Of a stretch of DNA of 64,000 nucleotides, positions 42,773-51,733 are shown in pieces. The position numbers and the translations under genes were made by a program. Position 1 is the stretch's first letter, and each line of letters starts with the position of its first letter. Origin of the DNA: Streptomyces sp. SID12488 (GTDB lineage Bacteria > Actinomycetota > Actinomycetes > Streptomycetales > Streptomycetaceae); contig NZ_JAAGLT010000001.1 of the NCBI RefSeq assembly GCF_010548275.1, positions 372,001-436,000 of the forward strand, read 5' to 3'. Under the pieces are notes generated by a model. That model had not been told where the DNA came from. It searched no databases and worked only from the letters and a program-made list of their open reading frames with translations.

Positions 42773-44860
42773 ATGAGTGACACCTCGCTCGTGTTCAACC
42801 TGGTTGCCCGCGACCAGGCCACGGAGACGCTGGGCAAGGTCCGGGAGAAGTTCGATGCCGCGGCTACGGGCATCGCCACCGGAGTGGCGGCCGGCCTCGG
42901 GGTCGGTGTGGCCGCAGCGCTCGACATGTCGGCGGCCAACGCGAAGCTCGCCGCGCAGCTCGGCGTCGGCCCGGCCGAGGCCGCGAAGCTGTCCAAGGTC
43001 TCGGCGGACGTCTACGCCAACAACTGGGGCGACTCCACCGAGCAGGTCAACGAGGCCATCAAGGGTGTCTACCAGAACATCGGGGACGTCTCCAAGGCCA
43101 AGGGCGGCCTGGAGGGCGTCACCAGCAAGGCCCTCGCCCTGGCGCAGACGTTCGACCAGGAGGTCGGCCCGACCACGGCCGCGGTCGGCCAGATGCTCAA
43201 GACGGGCCTGGCGAAGAACGCCGACGAGGCGTTCGACATCCTCACCCGGGGCTTCCAGACGGGCGCCAACAAGGCCGACGACCTGTTGGACACCGTGAAC
43301 GAGTACGGCGTGCAGTGGAAGAAGTTCGGCCTGGACGGCCAGACCGCCATGGGCCTGCTGTCGCAGGGCCTCAAGGGCGGCGCGCGGGATGCGGACCTGG
43401 TCGCGGACGCGGTCAAGGAGTTCAGCATCCGGGCCATCGACGGCTCGAAGACGACCGCGCAGGGTTTCACGGCGATCGGCCTGGACGCCCAGACCATGGC
43501 CGACCGCATCGGCAAGGGCGGCAAAGGTGCCACGCAGGCCCTGGACGAGACCCTCGACCGGCTCCGCGGCATCAAGGACCCGGTCGAACAGGCGGCTGCC
43601 GCGTCCGCCCTGTTCGGTACCCAGGCCGAAGACCTTGGGTCCGCGTTGTACAAGCTGGACCCCTCCTCGGCTGTCACTGCCCTCGGCAAGGTCGGCGGCG
43701 CCGCGGACAAGATGGCCAAGACCGTCAGCGACAGCCCGTCCGCAGCCCTGGAGACCTTCAAGCGGCAGGCCATCGTCAAGCTGGCCGAAGTCGGCGGCAC
43801 GTTCGTCCAGTTCGCCACTGACAACTCCGCCGCGTTCGAGCCGCTCGCCTACACCCTTGGCGGGATCGCGGGCGCCGTCCTGCTGATCAAGGGCGGGATG
43901 ATGGTGTGGACCGCCGCCCAGACCGCGTGGGCCGCGGCGACCACGATCGCGACGGGCGCCCAGTGGCTGTTCAACACCGCCCTGTTCGCCTCGCCGATCA
44001 CCTGGATCATCCTCGCCATCGTCGCCCTGGTCGCCGTGATCGTCATCATCGCGACGAAGACCACCTGGTTCCAGGACATCTGGTCCACCGTCTGGGGTGC
44101 CATCACCACCGCGTTCGGCGCGACCGTCTCCTGGCTGTCGGACCGCTTCAAGTGGTTCGGCACGCTGCCCGGGAAGTTCTCTGGCTGGTTCGGATCAGCC
44201 AAGGACTGGGCCATCAACAAGATGCTGGCACTGGTCCAGTGGCAGATCGGCCTGCCCGGCCGCCTCCTCAAGGCCCTGTCCAGCCTGGCCGGGAGTCTGC
44301 GCAACACGGCCTCCCGCGCCTTCCAGTCCCTCAAGGACGCCGCCGTCAGCCGGGCCTTGTCCCTGGTCGGCTGGATGTCCGGACTGCCGGGACGGATCGG
44401 CAGGGCGGTCGGATCCCTGGGCAGCCTGCTCTACGGCAAGGGCCAGAGCATCGTGACCGGCCTGTGGAACGGCATCAAGTCGATGGGCTCCTGGCTGCGG
44501 AGCACGCTGATCGGCTGGGCCAAGGACATGATCCCCGGCCCGATCGCCAAGGCCCTCGGTATCGGCTCTCCGTCGAAGGTGTTGGCCGAGGTCGTCGGCC
44601 GCTGGCTGCCGCCCGGTATCGCCATGGGCGCCGAGGACAACCGCGGCGTCCTCGACAAGACCATGCGAGGCCTCGTCGACCCCGAACTCGCCACGCCCTC
44701 CCGGCCCCTGACCACCGGCATGGCACCGCTGATGGGTGCGCAGGCGGGCGGCGGGGCGGTCGTGGTCCGACTCGAATTCGCCGAGGGCGAGTTCAAGAAG
44801 CTGCTGCGCAAGACGGTCCGGGTCGACGGGCGCGGCAGCATCCAGATCCTCACCAGCTGA
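42773..44860 (+). CDS. tape measure protein
   Basis: 695 residues from ATG with AGGGGGTGAG upstream. TETLGKVREKFDAAATGIAT, a helical head, then QEVGPTTAAVGQMLKTGLAK and GVQWKKFGLDGQTAMGLLSQ belong to the phage tail tape-measure (TP901 core) family. Several hydrophobic stretches (LAGIAGAVLL-like and ITWILAIVALVAVIVIIATK-type) lie in the centre, followed by a repeat-rich WLRSTLIGWAKDMIPGPIAK region. It sets tail length: about 105 nm would be expected at 0.15 nm per residue. Confidence 0.9.
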   Translation: MSDTSLVFNLVARDQATETLGKVREKFDAAATGIATGVAAGLGVGVAAALDMSAANAKLAAQLGVGPAEAAKLSKVSADVYANNWGDSTEQVNEAIKGVYQNIGDVSKAKGGLEGVTSKALALAQTFDQEVGPTTAAVGQMLKTGLAKNADEAFDILTRGFQTGANKADDLLDTVNEYGVQWKKFGLDGQTAMGLLSQGLKGGARDADLVADAVKEFSIRAIDGSKTTAQGFTAIGLDAQTMADRIGKGGKGATQALDETLDRLRGIKDPVEQAAAASALFGTQAEDLGSALYKLDPSSAVTALGKVGGAADKMAKTVSDSPSAALETFKRQAIVKLAEVGGTFVQFATDNSAAFEPLAYTLGGIAGAVLLIKGGMMVWTAAQTAWAAATTIATGAQWLFNTALFASPITWIILAIVALVAVIVIIATKTTWFQDIWSTVWGAITTAFGATVSWLSDRFKWFGTLPGKFSGWFGSAKDWAINKMLALVQWQIGLPGRLLKALSSLAGSLRNTASRAFQSLKDAAVSRALSLVGWMSGLPGRIGRAVGSLGSLLYGKGQSIVTGLWNGIKSMGSWLRSTLIGWAKDMIPGPIAKALGIGSPSKVLAEVVGRWLPPGIAMGAEDNRGVLDKTMRGLVDPELATPSRPLTTGMAPLMGAQAGGGAVVVRLEFAEGEFKKLLRKTVRVDGRGSIQILTS

Positions 44861-44873
44861 AAGGGGTACGGCT

Positions 44874-47642
44874 GTGGTGTTTCCCCAGACCCCGCTGAGC
44901 GTGCTGGTCGAGCTGTGGATCAGCGGCGCGTGGGTCGACGTCACGTCGGACGTGTACGTCGCCAACAAGATCGTCATCAGCCGGGGCCGGGCCGACGAGG
45001 GGGTGCGGGTCGACCCGGGCAAGTGCACGCTCGTCTTCAACAACCGGCTCGGCAAGTACAGCCCCCGCAACCCGCTGTCGCCGTACTACCTGCTCATCGG
45101 CCGCAACACCCTCATCCGTGTCTCGGTCAAGGCAGGCACCTCCTTCCTCGAACTGCCCGGCTCGTCCAGCGCCGTCGCGTCCACCCCGGACACGGCGGCC
45201 CTCGACATCACCGGGGACCTCGACGTAAGGGTCGACGCCACGCTGTCCAACTGGACCGACTATGCGGCCGGGAGCGGGTCCACGACCCAGCTCGTGGGAA
45301 AGCTGGGGTTCGCGGGGGGCTCGAAGAGCTGGTTCCTCGGCACCCGGAACAGGGCCCTGTACTTCGAGTGGTCGGCGGACGGCACCGCCACTCTGTCGGC
45401 GTCGTCGACCCTTCCCTTCCCCAACACGGCGTCCGGCCGCCTCGCGCTGCGGGTGACGCTGGACGTCGACAACGGCTCCGGCGGGCGCACCATCACCTTC
45501 TACACCGCCCCCTCGGGGACGTCCGGGCCGTGGACCCAGTTCGGCAGTGCGGTCGTGCAGGCCGGGACGACGTCCATCTTCAACTCGGCGACCGCGCTGC
45601 GGGTCGGCCGCGCCACGGACGTCGGCTTCACCCAGCCCAACGGCCGCTTCCACAAGGCGGAGGTCCGCTCGGGTATCGGCGGCTCCATCGTGGCCAGCCC
45701 GGACTTCAGCGTCCCGGCCGTCGGCGCGGGCAGCTTCGTGGACAGCGCGGGCCTGACCTGGACGGTAAACGCCCCGGCGGCGATCACCAACCGCCGTACC
45801 CGGTTCATCGGAGAGATCTCGTCGTGGCCCTCGCGCTGGGACGTCTCCGGCAAGGACGTACGCGTACCGGTCGAGGCCGCCGGGATCCTGCGCCGCCTCG
45901 GCCAGGGCACCAAAGCCCTCGACTCCACGCTGCGCCGACGCATCCCCTCCTACACTCCGCTCGCCTACTGGCCCATGGAGGAAGGCGCGTCCGCCAGCCA
46001 CGCCTACAGCCCCATCGTCGGCGTCGCCCCGCTCACCCTCACGAACGTCACCTGGGCCGGTGCCGACACGCTGCCCTCGTCCAACCCGCTGCCCGTCCTC
46101 GCTTCGGCCGGCACCTCCTTGCCGAGGATGGCGGGCCGTGTTCCCGCGCCCGCCTCCACGCTCACCGAGTGGTCCGTGCAGTGGATGTACCGGCTCGATG
46201 GCGGCAACCCCATCCAGCGCACGTTCATGCGGATCCTGTCCACCGGCACCGTCGCCGAGTGGTACTTCCAGCAGAGCAATGCGTCCGCAGCCACGGTCCT
46301 CGGACGGGACAACGACGGCAACACCGTCTTCACCCAAGGGCTCGTCACCACCACGGCCACCTACGGCCAGTGGATCAAGATGGAGTTCAACGCGGTACAG
46401 AACGGCGCCAACGTCGACTGGCATATCGGATGGGTCACCGTCGACGGCAGCGCCGTGGCGTTCAACGCATCCTTCGCCGGCACCGTCGGCCGCCCCACCG
46501 GAGTCGCCTCCCCGCCCGACGGCTACGCCGCGGACCTGGACGGGATGGCGCTGGGCCACATCTCGGTGTGGTCCGTCGATGACACCGCCGCTTTCGACAA
46601 CGCGATCAGCGCGTGGGCGGGAGAGACCGCGGGTGCCCGCATGACCCGCCTGGCCACCGAGGAGACCGTGCCCCTCACCCTGTACGGCGACCCGGCCGCA
46701 CAGGAGCAGGTCGGCGTACAGCGCCCGGACGCTCTGCTCACCCTGTTCGAGGAGGCTGGGGACGCCGACGGCGGGATCCTCTACGAGCGGCGTGAGAGCG
46801 TCGGTCTCGCCTACCGCGACCGCAACTCCCTCTACAACCAGCCCGTCTCCCTCGCCCTCAACTACCTGAGCGCCGGGCATGTGGCACCGCCGCTGGAACC
46901 TGTCGACGACGACCAGGGGGTGCGCAACGACATCACCGTGCAGCGCGCCGACGGCGCCTCCGCGCGCGTCACCCTCGACACCGGCGCCCTGTCCACGGCG
47001 GCCCCGCCGAACGGTGTCGGCGTGTACGACGAGTCGGTCACCCTCAACCTGTACGACGACGACCAGGCCGAACCGCAGGCCTACTGGCGTCTGCACCTGG
47101 GGACCCTCGATGAGGCCCGCTATCCGGTCCTGCGCGTCGACCTGGCCGCCGCGCCCTCACTGATCGACAGCGTCACCGACGTCGACTCCGGGGACCGCAT
47201 CACGATCGCCAACCCGCCCGCCTGGCTGCCGCCCGGACCTATCGACCTGCTTGCCCAGGGCTACACCGAGACCATCGGCCACCCCGTCGACTGGGACCTG
47301 GAGTTCAACTGCACCCCGGGATCGCCGTGGGTCGTGGGCGTCATCGGCGACGACCTGCTCGGGCACGCCGACACCAGCGGCAGCGAACTCGCCGCCGGCG
47401 TCACCTCCGGCGCGCTGTCCCTGTCCGTGAACACGACGGCCGGACCCCGGTGGACAACGGCGGCAGCCGACTTCCCCTTCGACATCCGCATGGGCGGCGA
47501 GGTCATGACCGTGTCCGCCATCTCCGGGACGTCGAATCCGCAGACGTTCACCATCAGCGCACGGTCCGTCAACGGCATCGTCAAGTCGCACCTGTCGGGC
47601 ACGACTCTGGCCCTCGCCCAACCGATGATCATCGCCCTCTAG
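44874..47642 (+). CDS. large minor tail protein with concanavalin-like domains
   Basis: 922 residues from GTG. The N-terminus (VLVELWISGAWVDVTSDVYV, ISRGRADEGVRVDPGKCTLV, FNNRLGKYSPRNPLSPYYLL) is the distal-tail or baseplate part. Residues ~100-290 and ~360-560 look like LamG/concanavalin domains (LYFEWSADGTATLSASSTLP; YWPMEEGASASHAYSPIVGV). The remainder is typical of tail fibre-attached proteins. Likely adsorbs to the host surface. Confidence 0.75.
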   Translation: MVFPQTPLSVLVELWISGAWVDVTSDVYVANKIVISRGRADEGVRVDPGKCTLVFNNRLGKYSPRNPLSPYYLLIGRNTLIRVSVKAGTSFLELPGSSSAVASTPDTAALDITGDLDVRVDATLSNWTDYAAGSGSTTQLVGKLGFAGGSKSWFLGTRNRALYFEWSADGTATLSASSTLPFPNTASGRLALRVTLDVDNGSGGRTITFYTAPSGTSGPWTQFGSAVVQAGTTSIFNSATALRVGRATDVGFTQPNGRFHKAEVRSGIGGSIVASPDFSVPAVGAGSFVDSAGLTWTVNAPAAITNRRTRFIGEISSWPSRWDVSGKDVRVPVEAAGILRRLGQGTKALDSTLRRRIPSYTPLAYWPMEEGASASHAYSPIVGVAPLTLTNVTWAGADTLPSSNPLPVLASAGTSLPRMAGRVPAPASTLTEWSVQWMYRLDGGNPIQRTFMRILSTGTVAEWYFQQSNASAATVLGRDNDGNTVFTQGLVTTTATYGQWIKMEFNAVQNGANVDWHIGWVTVDGSAVAFNASFAGTVGRPTGVASPPDGYAADLDGMALGHISVWSVDDTAAFDNAISAWAGETAGARMTRLATEETVPLTLYGDPAAQEQVGVQRPDALLTLFEEAGDADGGILYERRESVGLAYRDRNSLYNQPVSLALNYLSAGHVAPPLEPVDDDQGVRNDITVQRADGASARVTLDTGALSTAAPPNGVGVYDESVTLNLYDDDQAEPQAYWRLHLGTLDEARYPVLRVDLAAAPSLIDSVTDVDSGDRITIANPPAWLPPGPIDLLAQGYTETIGHPVDWDLEFNCTPGSPWVVGVIGDDLLGHADTSGSELAAGVTSGALSLSVNTTAGPRWTTAAADFPFDIRMGGEVMTVSAISGTSNPQTFTISARSVNGIVKSHLSGTTLALAQPMIIAL

Positions 47643-47654
47643 GGAGGCACCCGC

Positions 47655-48173
47655 GTGGCCACGTACCCCCCGGTCTACGCCGGCACGAAAGTCACCGCCG
47701 CCTTCCTGGAGTCGATGTGCCCGGTCACGGCGACCAAGACCGCCAACGAGTCCGTCACCAGCAGCGCCACCCTGCAAAACGACGACCAGCTGTTCGTGCC
47801 GGTCGAGGCCAACGCCACCTACGAGGTGGCGCTGCTGCTGCTGCACGACTCCGACGCGACCGTCGCCGGAGACATCAAGGTCGCATGGACCGGCCCGGCC
47901 GGCGCCACCATGAACTGGGGTGTCCACGGCGCCAACACGGGCGTGACCACGTCGACCAACGTCGGCGGCGTCAATATGCAGACCCGCACCATCGTCGAGT
48001 TCGCGTCGTTCGGCGGCGGCGACAGCACGGGAACCGTGGCCCTCGTCTTCGGCACCCTCGCCACCGCCGGGACGGCGGGCACCCTGCAACTCCAGTGGGC
48101 GCAGGAGACCTCGAACGCGGTCGCCACCAACGTGCGCGCCGGATCCCGCCTCACCCTGACCCGCACCGCCTGA
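47655..48173 (+). CDS. tail-tip or fibre protein
   Basis: 172 residues from GTG with GGGAGG upstream. Thr/Ala-rich beta structure (SATLQNDDQLFVPVEANATY, TNVGGVNMQTRTIVEFASFG, GTLQLQWAQETSNAVATNVR), a form common in distal tail fibres of actinophages. Directly follows the large minor tail gene. Confidence 0.65.
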   Translation: MATYPPVYAGTKVTAAFLESMCPVTATKTANESVTSSATLQNDDQLFVPVEANATYEVALLLLHDSDATVAGDIKVAWTGPAGATMNWGVHGANTGVTTSTNVGGVNMQTRTIVEFASFGGGDSTGTVALVFGTLATAGTAGTLQLQWAQETSNAVATNVRAGSRLTLTRTA

Positions 48174-48183
48174 GGAGACCCGC

Positions 48184-48447
48184 ATGCCCTTCGTCACGCC
48201 GCGCATGGACAGCATCCAGTACGACGGCACCAACGGCGCCCACATCGCCGGGACATGGTCGACGGGCATCGGGTTTGTGTCCGACACCGGCAGAGTCCTC
48301 ACCTACACCGACCAGGACGGATACGAGCGCACCGCGAACCTGGACGACTGGCTCATCATCACGGGCGTCGGCGACGGCTACCCGACGGTCCTGCCACCGG
48401 AGCCGTACAGAGCCCACTTCGTCGAGATTCCGCCCATGCCCAGCTGA
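48184..48447 (+). CDS. small tail-region protein
   Basis: 87 residues from ATG with GAGGAG upstream. MDSIQYDGTNGAHIAGTWST and LDDWLIITGVGDGYPTVLPP; a compact beta-type protein found next to tail fibre genes in actinophages. Possible role in the tail tip. Confidence 0.6.
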   Translation: MPFVTPRMDSIQYDGTNGAHIAGTWSTGIGFVSDTGRVLTYTDQDGYERTANLDDWLIITGVGDGYPTVLPPEPYRAHFVEIPPMPS

Positions 48448-48469
48448 TCCCTCGCCCGCCCCACCCGCC

Positions 48470-48499
48470 GCCCCGCGCCATCCGGCCGGGGCTTTCGTC
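48470..48499 (+). terminator. hairpin with CTTTCGTCATG tail
   Basis: GCCCCG and CGGGGC (48470-48475 and 48487-48492) frame an 11-base loop and are followed by TTTCGTCATG. The same tail follows the hairpin at 50399. Confidence 0.5.
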
Positions 48500-48515
48500 A
48501 TGCCTGGAGGCAGTC

Positions 48516-48758
48516 ATGCCCGTGCGCGCCAAGTTCCGCTGCAACACCGAGACCCACAAGAGGTGGGGGCCGGAAGACTCCCAGGTCGCGCGCTCTTTCG
48601 AGTTCATGGCCGTGTACGACCCGGACGTTCCCGAGGACCAGCGGTACGCCAAGGCCTCGCCGTCGGGCAGCCTCACGATCCAGGTCGACAACCCGGCCGT
48701 GAGCTTCGAGCCGGGCAAGGCCTACTACCTCGACTTCACCCCGGCGGATGGTGAGTGA
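48516..48758 (+). CDS. small phage protein near lysis genes
   Basis: 80 residues from ATG with GGAGG upstream. FRCNTETHKRWGPEDSQVAR, VYDPDVPEDQRYAKASPSGS and AYYLDFTPADGE. Beta-rich; it recurs in actinophages before the endolysin gene as far as I remember. The TGA overlaps the amidase start. Confidence 0.6.
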   Translation: MPVRAKFRCNTETHKRWGPEDSQVARSFEFMAVYDPDVPEDQRYAKASPSGSLTIQVDNPAVSFEPGKAYYLDFTPADGE

Positions 48759-49507
48759 TGCGGCTCGTCACGCGCGCACAGCTCGGCTGGCCAGCCTCAG
48801 CGGCTCCGCTGCAGGCCACCACGAAGGGCGTGAAGGTCCACTACGAGGGGACCGCAGTGAGCACCCGGCTGCTCACCGACCATGCCGCGTGCATCGCCGA
48901 GTGGAAAGCCATCCGCGCCAGCCACCTCGCCAACACGACCGAGAACTACTCGGACATCGCCTACAACTACGGGGCCTGTCCGCACGGCTACCTCCTCGAG
49001 GGCCGTGGCCTCGGCCGCCGCACCGGCGCCAACGGCAACCAGACGCTGAACAAGGCGCACTACGCGATCGTCGGCCTCGTCGGCGACGAGGGTCTGACCG
49101 AGCCGACCGGCCCCATGCTCGGCGCGATCCGCGACGGCATCGAGCTGCTCCGCGAGGACGGCGCCGGGGACGAGATCGAGGGCCACCGGGACGGCTACGC
49201 GACCGCGTGCCCCGGCGGCCCGCTGTACGCGTGGGTGCAGAAGGGCGCCCCGCGACCCATCAAGGAGGACGACGTGGCACTGACCGCCGACGACATCAAC
49301 AAGGTCGCCATCGCGACCGTGAACCACCTGCTCGGGGGTGGTGGCGCGCTGGAGAACAGCGACGTGGATCGCATCGTCAAGGCGATCGGGGCCCGGCCCG
49401 CCACGCTGACCGACGCTCAGGTCCAGGCGCTCGCCACGAACCCCGCACTCGCCGAATCCATCGCCGAGAAGGTCGCGGTCAAGCTGGCCGCGCGACTCGC
49501 CAACTAG
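48758..49507 (+). CDS. endolysin: N-acetylmuramoyl-L-alanine amidase
   Basis: 249 residues (a GTG three bases earlier is an alternative start). The PGRP/amidase-2 domain shows GVKVHYEGTA with a zinc His, YSDIAYNYGACPHGYLLEGR with the catalytic Tyr, KAHYAIVGLVGDEGLTEPTG and the zinc-binding HRDGYATACPGG. The last ~90 residues (LTADDINKVAIATVNHLLGG and on) are helical and may bind cell wall. It cleaves the amide between muramic acid and L-Ala. Confidence 0.92.
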   Translation: MRLVTRAQLGWPASAAPLQATTKGVKVHYEGTAVSTRLLTDHAACIAEWKAIRASHLANTTENYSDIAYNYGACPHGYLLEGRGLGRRTGANGNQTLNKAHYAIVGLVGDEGLTEPTGPMLGAIRDGIELLREDGAGDEIEGHRDGYATACPGGPLYAWVQKGAPRPIKEDDVALTADDINKVAIATVNHLLGGGGALENSDVDRIVKAIGARPATLTDAQVQALATNPALAESIAEKVAVKLAARLAN

Positions 49508-49516
49508 GAGGCACCC

Positions 49517-49699
49517 GTGAAGATCTCCAGCATCGCCAAGTCGCTCATCGCCGGAGTCTCGGCAGGATCGGCGGCGGCTGTCACCGCCGTGCAGGACAGC
49601 GTGCTCACCACCGGGGAGGGCGTCACGATCGTGCTCGCGGTCCTCGGTGCGTGGGGCATCACCTACGCCGTGCCCAACCGGCCGAAGACGGACGCCTGA
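49517..49699 (+). CDS. holin-like small membrane protein
   Basis: 60 residues from GTG with GGAGG upstream. Two hydrophobic spans (SLIAGVSAGSAAAVTAVQ and GVTIVLAVLGAWGITYAVP) and a charged end (NRPKTDA). The size, topology and position just behind the amidase suggest a holin. Confidence 0.75.
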   Translation: MKISSIAKSLIAGVSAGSAAAVTAVQDSVLTTGEGVTIVLAVLGAWGITYAVPNRPKTDA

Positions 49700-50124
49700 T
49701 GTGGGGCGCGGCGGCGCGGTCGGCGTTCTCCCGCCGCCGCGCCTTCCTCGTGGTCGTCGGCCTGGGGTGGGCCGGATATGGCGGGCTGGGCATCGTCGGC
49801 AACCCGCGCTACGGCACCGCCCGCGGACTCGCCGACCTCACCCAGTACGTGCCGCTTGATGCACTGGGCTGGATGTGGGTGGTCTGCGGCCTGGCCGCGG
49901 CGACGGCCGGGCTGGTCGTCAACTGCCCGCGCGTACAAGGCCTCGGCTACGTGGCGCTCGCCGTCCCCGCCGGCTTGTGGGCGGGCGTCTTCTCGGCCGC
50001 CGCAGCGTCCACGTTCCCTCCGGCCGTGGGCTCCGCGTGCGGATGGGGGGCGTTCACGATCGGCGTGGTGCTGGTGTCCGGCATGGACGACCCGCCCCCG
50101 CCGTACCTGAGGAAGGTGCGCTGA
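49699..50124 (+). CDS. membrane protein of the lysis cassette
   Basis: 141 residues; the ATG overlaps the previous stop codon. Four hydrophobic spans (FLVVVGLGWAGYGGLGIVG, WMWVVCGLAAATAGLVVN, YVALAVPAGLWAGVFSAAA, CGWGAFTIGVVLVSG). It may be a second holin or a regulator of lysis. Confidence 0.65.
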   Translation: MWGAAARSAFSRRRAFLVVVGLGWAGYGGLGIVGNPRYGTARGLADLTQYVPLDALGWMWVVCGLAAATAGLVVNCPRVQGLGYVALAVPAGLWAGVFSAAAASTFPPAVGSACGWGAFTIGVVLVSGMDDPPPPYLRKVR

Positions 50125-50396
50125 TGGATGTGGGGGCGATGGTCGGCGGCGCGGTCGCTCTGGTGGTGGGGCTGCTGTCGTGGACGCAGTCGAGGGCGAC
50201 GAACCGGCGCTCGGATTTCACGGCGATCACGGAGCGGCTCGACAAGGAAGTGAAGGAGGAGCGGACGCAGCGGAAGCTGTTGACCCGCGCCTACCTCGAC
50301 CTCCATCTGTGGGCTCGGCGCGTCGGCCCTGATACTCCAGCTGGCCCGGCACCTGAACCACCGACCGAACTCGACCTCACACCCTGGCGCCCGTGA
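50124..50396 (+). CDS. lysis-cassette protein with one N-terminal span
   Basis: 90 residues, TGATG overlap with the preceding gene. One membrane span (VGAMVGGAVALVVGLLSW) and a charged coiled helix (AITERLDKEVKEERTQRKLL), then a Pro-rich end. The topology is that of spanin-like or holin-accessory proteins of actinophages. Confidence 0.65.
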   Translation: MDVGAMVGGAVALVVGLLSWTQSRATNRRSDFTAITERLDKEVKEERTQRKLLTRAYLDLHLWARRVGPDTPAGPAPEPPTELDLTPWRP

Positions 50397-50398
50397 CC

Positions 50399-50436
50399 GC
50401 GGCCCCGCTCTCCTTCGGGAGAGCGGGGCCGCTTTC
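50399..50436. terminator. 15-bp hairpin with TTCG tetraloop
   Basis: GCGGCCCCGCTCTCC pairs perfectly with its complement across TTCG and is followed by TTTCGTCATG. It ends the late operon and faces the convergent GntR gene. Confidence 0.85.
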
Positions 50437-50449
50437 GTCATGTCCGGGG

Positions 50450-51208
50450 TCAGACGCCTTGCGGGGCCTGTCCGTAGATGCTGACCCATCGGTCGCCGCG
50501 CATCACGACGTCGGCGGTCTCGACGGGCCGCCCGGTGGTCTGGTCGTAGTAGGTCCGCTCGATCACGAGGACAGGACCAGGCGGTGTCATGCCGAGTGCC
50601 TGCGCCTCGGGCCGTGTCGCCTGCCGGGCCCGCACCCGCTCGACGGGATCGCCCACCTCGATGCTGATGACGCGCATCCGGGCGGCCACCCCGACGCCCG
50701 CGTACGGGCCGACCTCAGGTAGCGCGATCAGCGACTGGCCGGTGAGTGCCAGTGGCTCCCACGATTCGGCGAGCTGCACCGGTGCCTCGTCGGCGAGGTA
50801 CACGTACGAGGTGTGCATCACCGGCGCCCCGGCCTCGACGTCCAGGCGCGCGGCCACGGCCACGGTCGCCTTCTCCGTGGTCGACTCGTGCCGCCACGTA
50901 CCCACCGCACCCTGCTTGGCGGCGCCCTCCGCGAACGGCGAGTCCTCGCTACGGCGGTGGTGCTGACGCACGAGCAGCTCGGGGCTGTCCTGGCTGCGGA
51001 CGTAGTGGCCGGCGCCGTGGCGGGACACGACGAGGCCCTCCTCGACGAGGAGCTTGTACGCGGCCGTGGCGACGCTGCTGCTGCCTCCCCACTCGGCCGC
51101 GATCTCGGAGACGGACGGGAGGCGACTGCCCGGCACGAGGTCGCCTGTTTCGATCCGGGCTCGGATTCCGTCGGCGACCTGCAAGTACTTGGGCGTTTCG
51201 GTCGTCAC
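50450..51208 (-). CDS. GntR/UTRA-family regulator (KorSA-like position)
   Basis: 252 residues from GTG with AGGAGG upstream. An N-terminal winged helix (YLQVADGIRARIETGDLVPG, LPSVSEIAAEWGGSSSVATA, YKLLVEEGLVVSRHGAG) is followed by a UTRA effector domain (PVMHTSYVYLADEAPVQLAE, GPVLVIERTYYDQTTGRPVE). In Streptomyces plasmids and AICEs GntR proteins such as KorSA and TraR repress transfer genes. Together with the TraB-like gene this fits a transfer regulator that was kept by the phage. A 12-bp inverted repeat precedes it. Confidence 0.82.
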   Translation of the reverse strand: MTTETPKYLQVADGIRARIETGDLVPGSRLPSVSEIAAEWGGSSSVATAAYKLLVEEGLVVSRHGAGHYVRSQDSPELLVRQHHRRSEDSPFAEGAAKQGAVGTWRHESTTEKATVAVAARLDVEAGAPVMHTSYVYLADEAPVQLAESWEPLALTGQSLIALPEVGPYAGVGVAARMRVISIEVGDPVERVRARQATRPEAQALGMTPPGPVLVIERTYYDQTTGRPVETADVVMRGDRWVSIYGQAPQGV

Positions 51209-51257
51209 CGTGCGCCTCCTTCCGTGTGACTTACGTGACAGAGTAGTGAGCCCCGGT

Positions 51258-51296
51258 CTACTCTTGCGTAAGAGTCAGCCTCTCACGCAAGAGTAG
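51258..51296. promoter_or_regulatory. inverted repeat upstream of the GntR gene
   Basis: CTACTCTTGCGT (51258-51269) and ACGCAAGAGTAG (51285-51296) are perfect inverses. The left arm is also part of CTCTT-GCGT-AAGAG. It lies in the divergent region between the GntR gene and the next rightward gene. Likely autoregulatory operator. Confidence 0.6.
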
Positions 51297-51305
51297 GGGT
51301 CGGGT

Positions 51306-51548
51306 ATGCCTATGAGCCTGCGAGCAGCAGCTTTACGCACTGCACTGGAACACGCCCTAGATGAACCGGTCCACGCGCTGGCCATCCCCAACGGCATCCG
51401 CATCCAGGTGCCGGCCCCGGACAACACCGACACCGGCAGGTGGCGCGCTGCTCTTGCCGCACTGCGTACGGCGGATCGCTGGGGCAGCAACGACACCACC
51501 GACGCCCCCGAGATCTGGGCCGTGGTGCAGGACGAGGTGAACTCATGA
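51306..51548 (+). CDS. small prophage cargo protein, unknown
   Basis: 80 residues from ATG, ten bases past the operator-like repeat. LRTALEHALDEPVHALAIPN and WRAALAALRTADRWGSNDTT. Alpha/beta; no motif. Probably controlled by the GntR protein, and coupled to the next gene by ATGA. Confidence 0.6.
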   Translation: MPMSLRAAALRTALEHALDEPVHALAIPNGIRIQVPAPDNTDTGRWRAALAALRTADRWGSNDTTDAPEIWAVVQDEVNS

Positions 51549-51733
51549 CGCCCAGCAACAGCGCTCCGGAGCACGGCTCGTTCGCCTGGTGCAGTTGGCA
51601 CAACGGATACAGCGATGACGCCCGACTGGTGCGGATGATCGAGCAGGGCTCCGGGGTCGGCGCGGGATCTAACCTGTTCGCCTGCACGCCCTGCCGCGAG
51701 ACGAACGGCCTGGCGCCAGTGGCGGACCAGTGA
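51545..51733 (+). CDS. small Cys-containing protein
   Basis: 62 residues. FAWCSWHNGYSDDARLVRMI and LFACTPCRETNGL; two Cys pairs (C..., CxxC) may bind zinc. Coupled on both sides. Confidence 0.6.
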   Translation: MTPSNSAPEHGSFAWCSWHNGYSDDARLVRMIEQGSGVGAGSNLFACTPCRETNGLAPVADQ

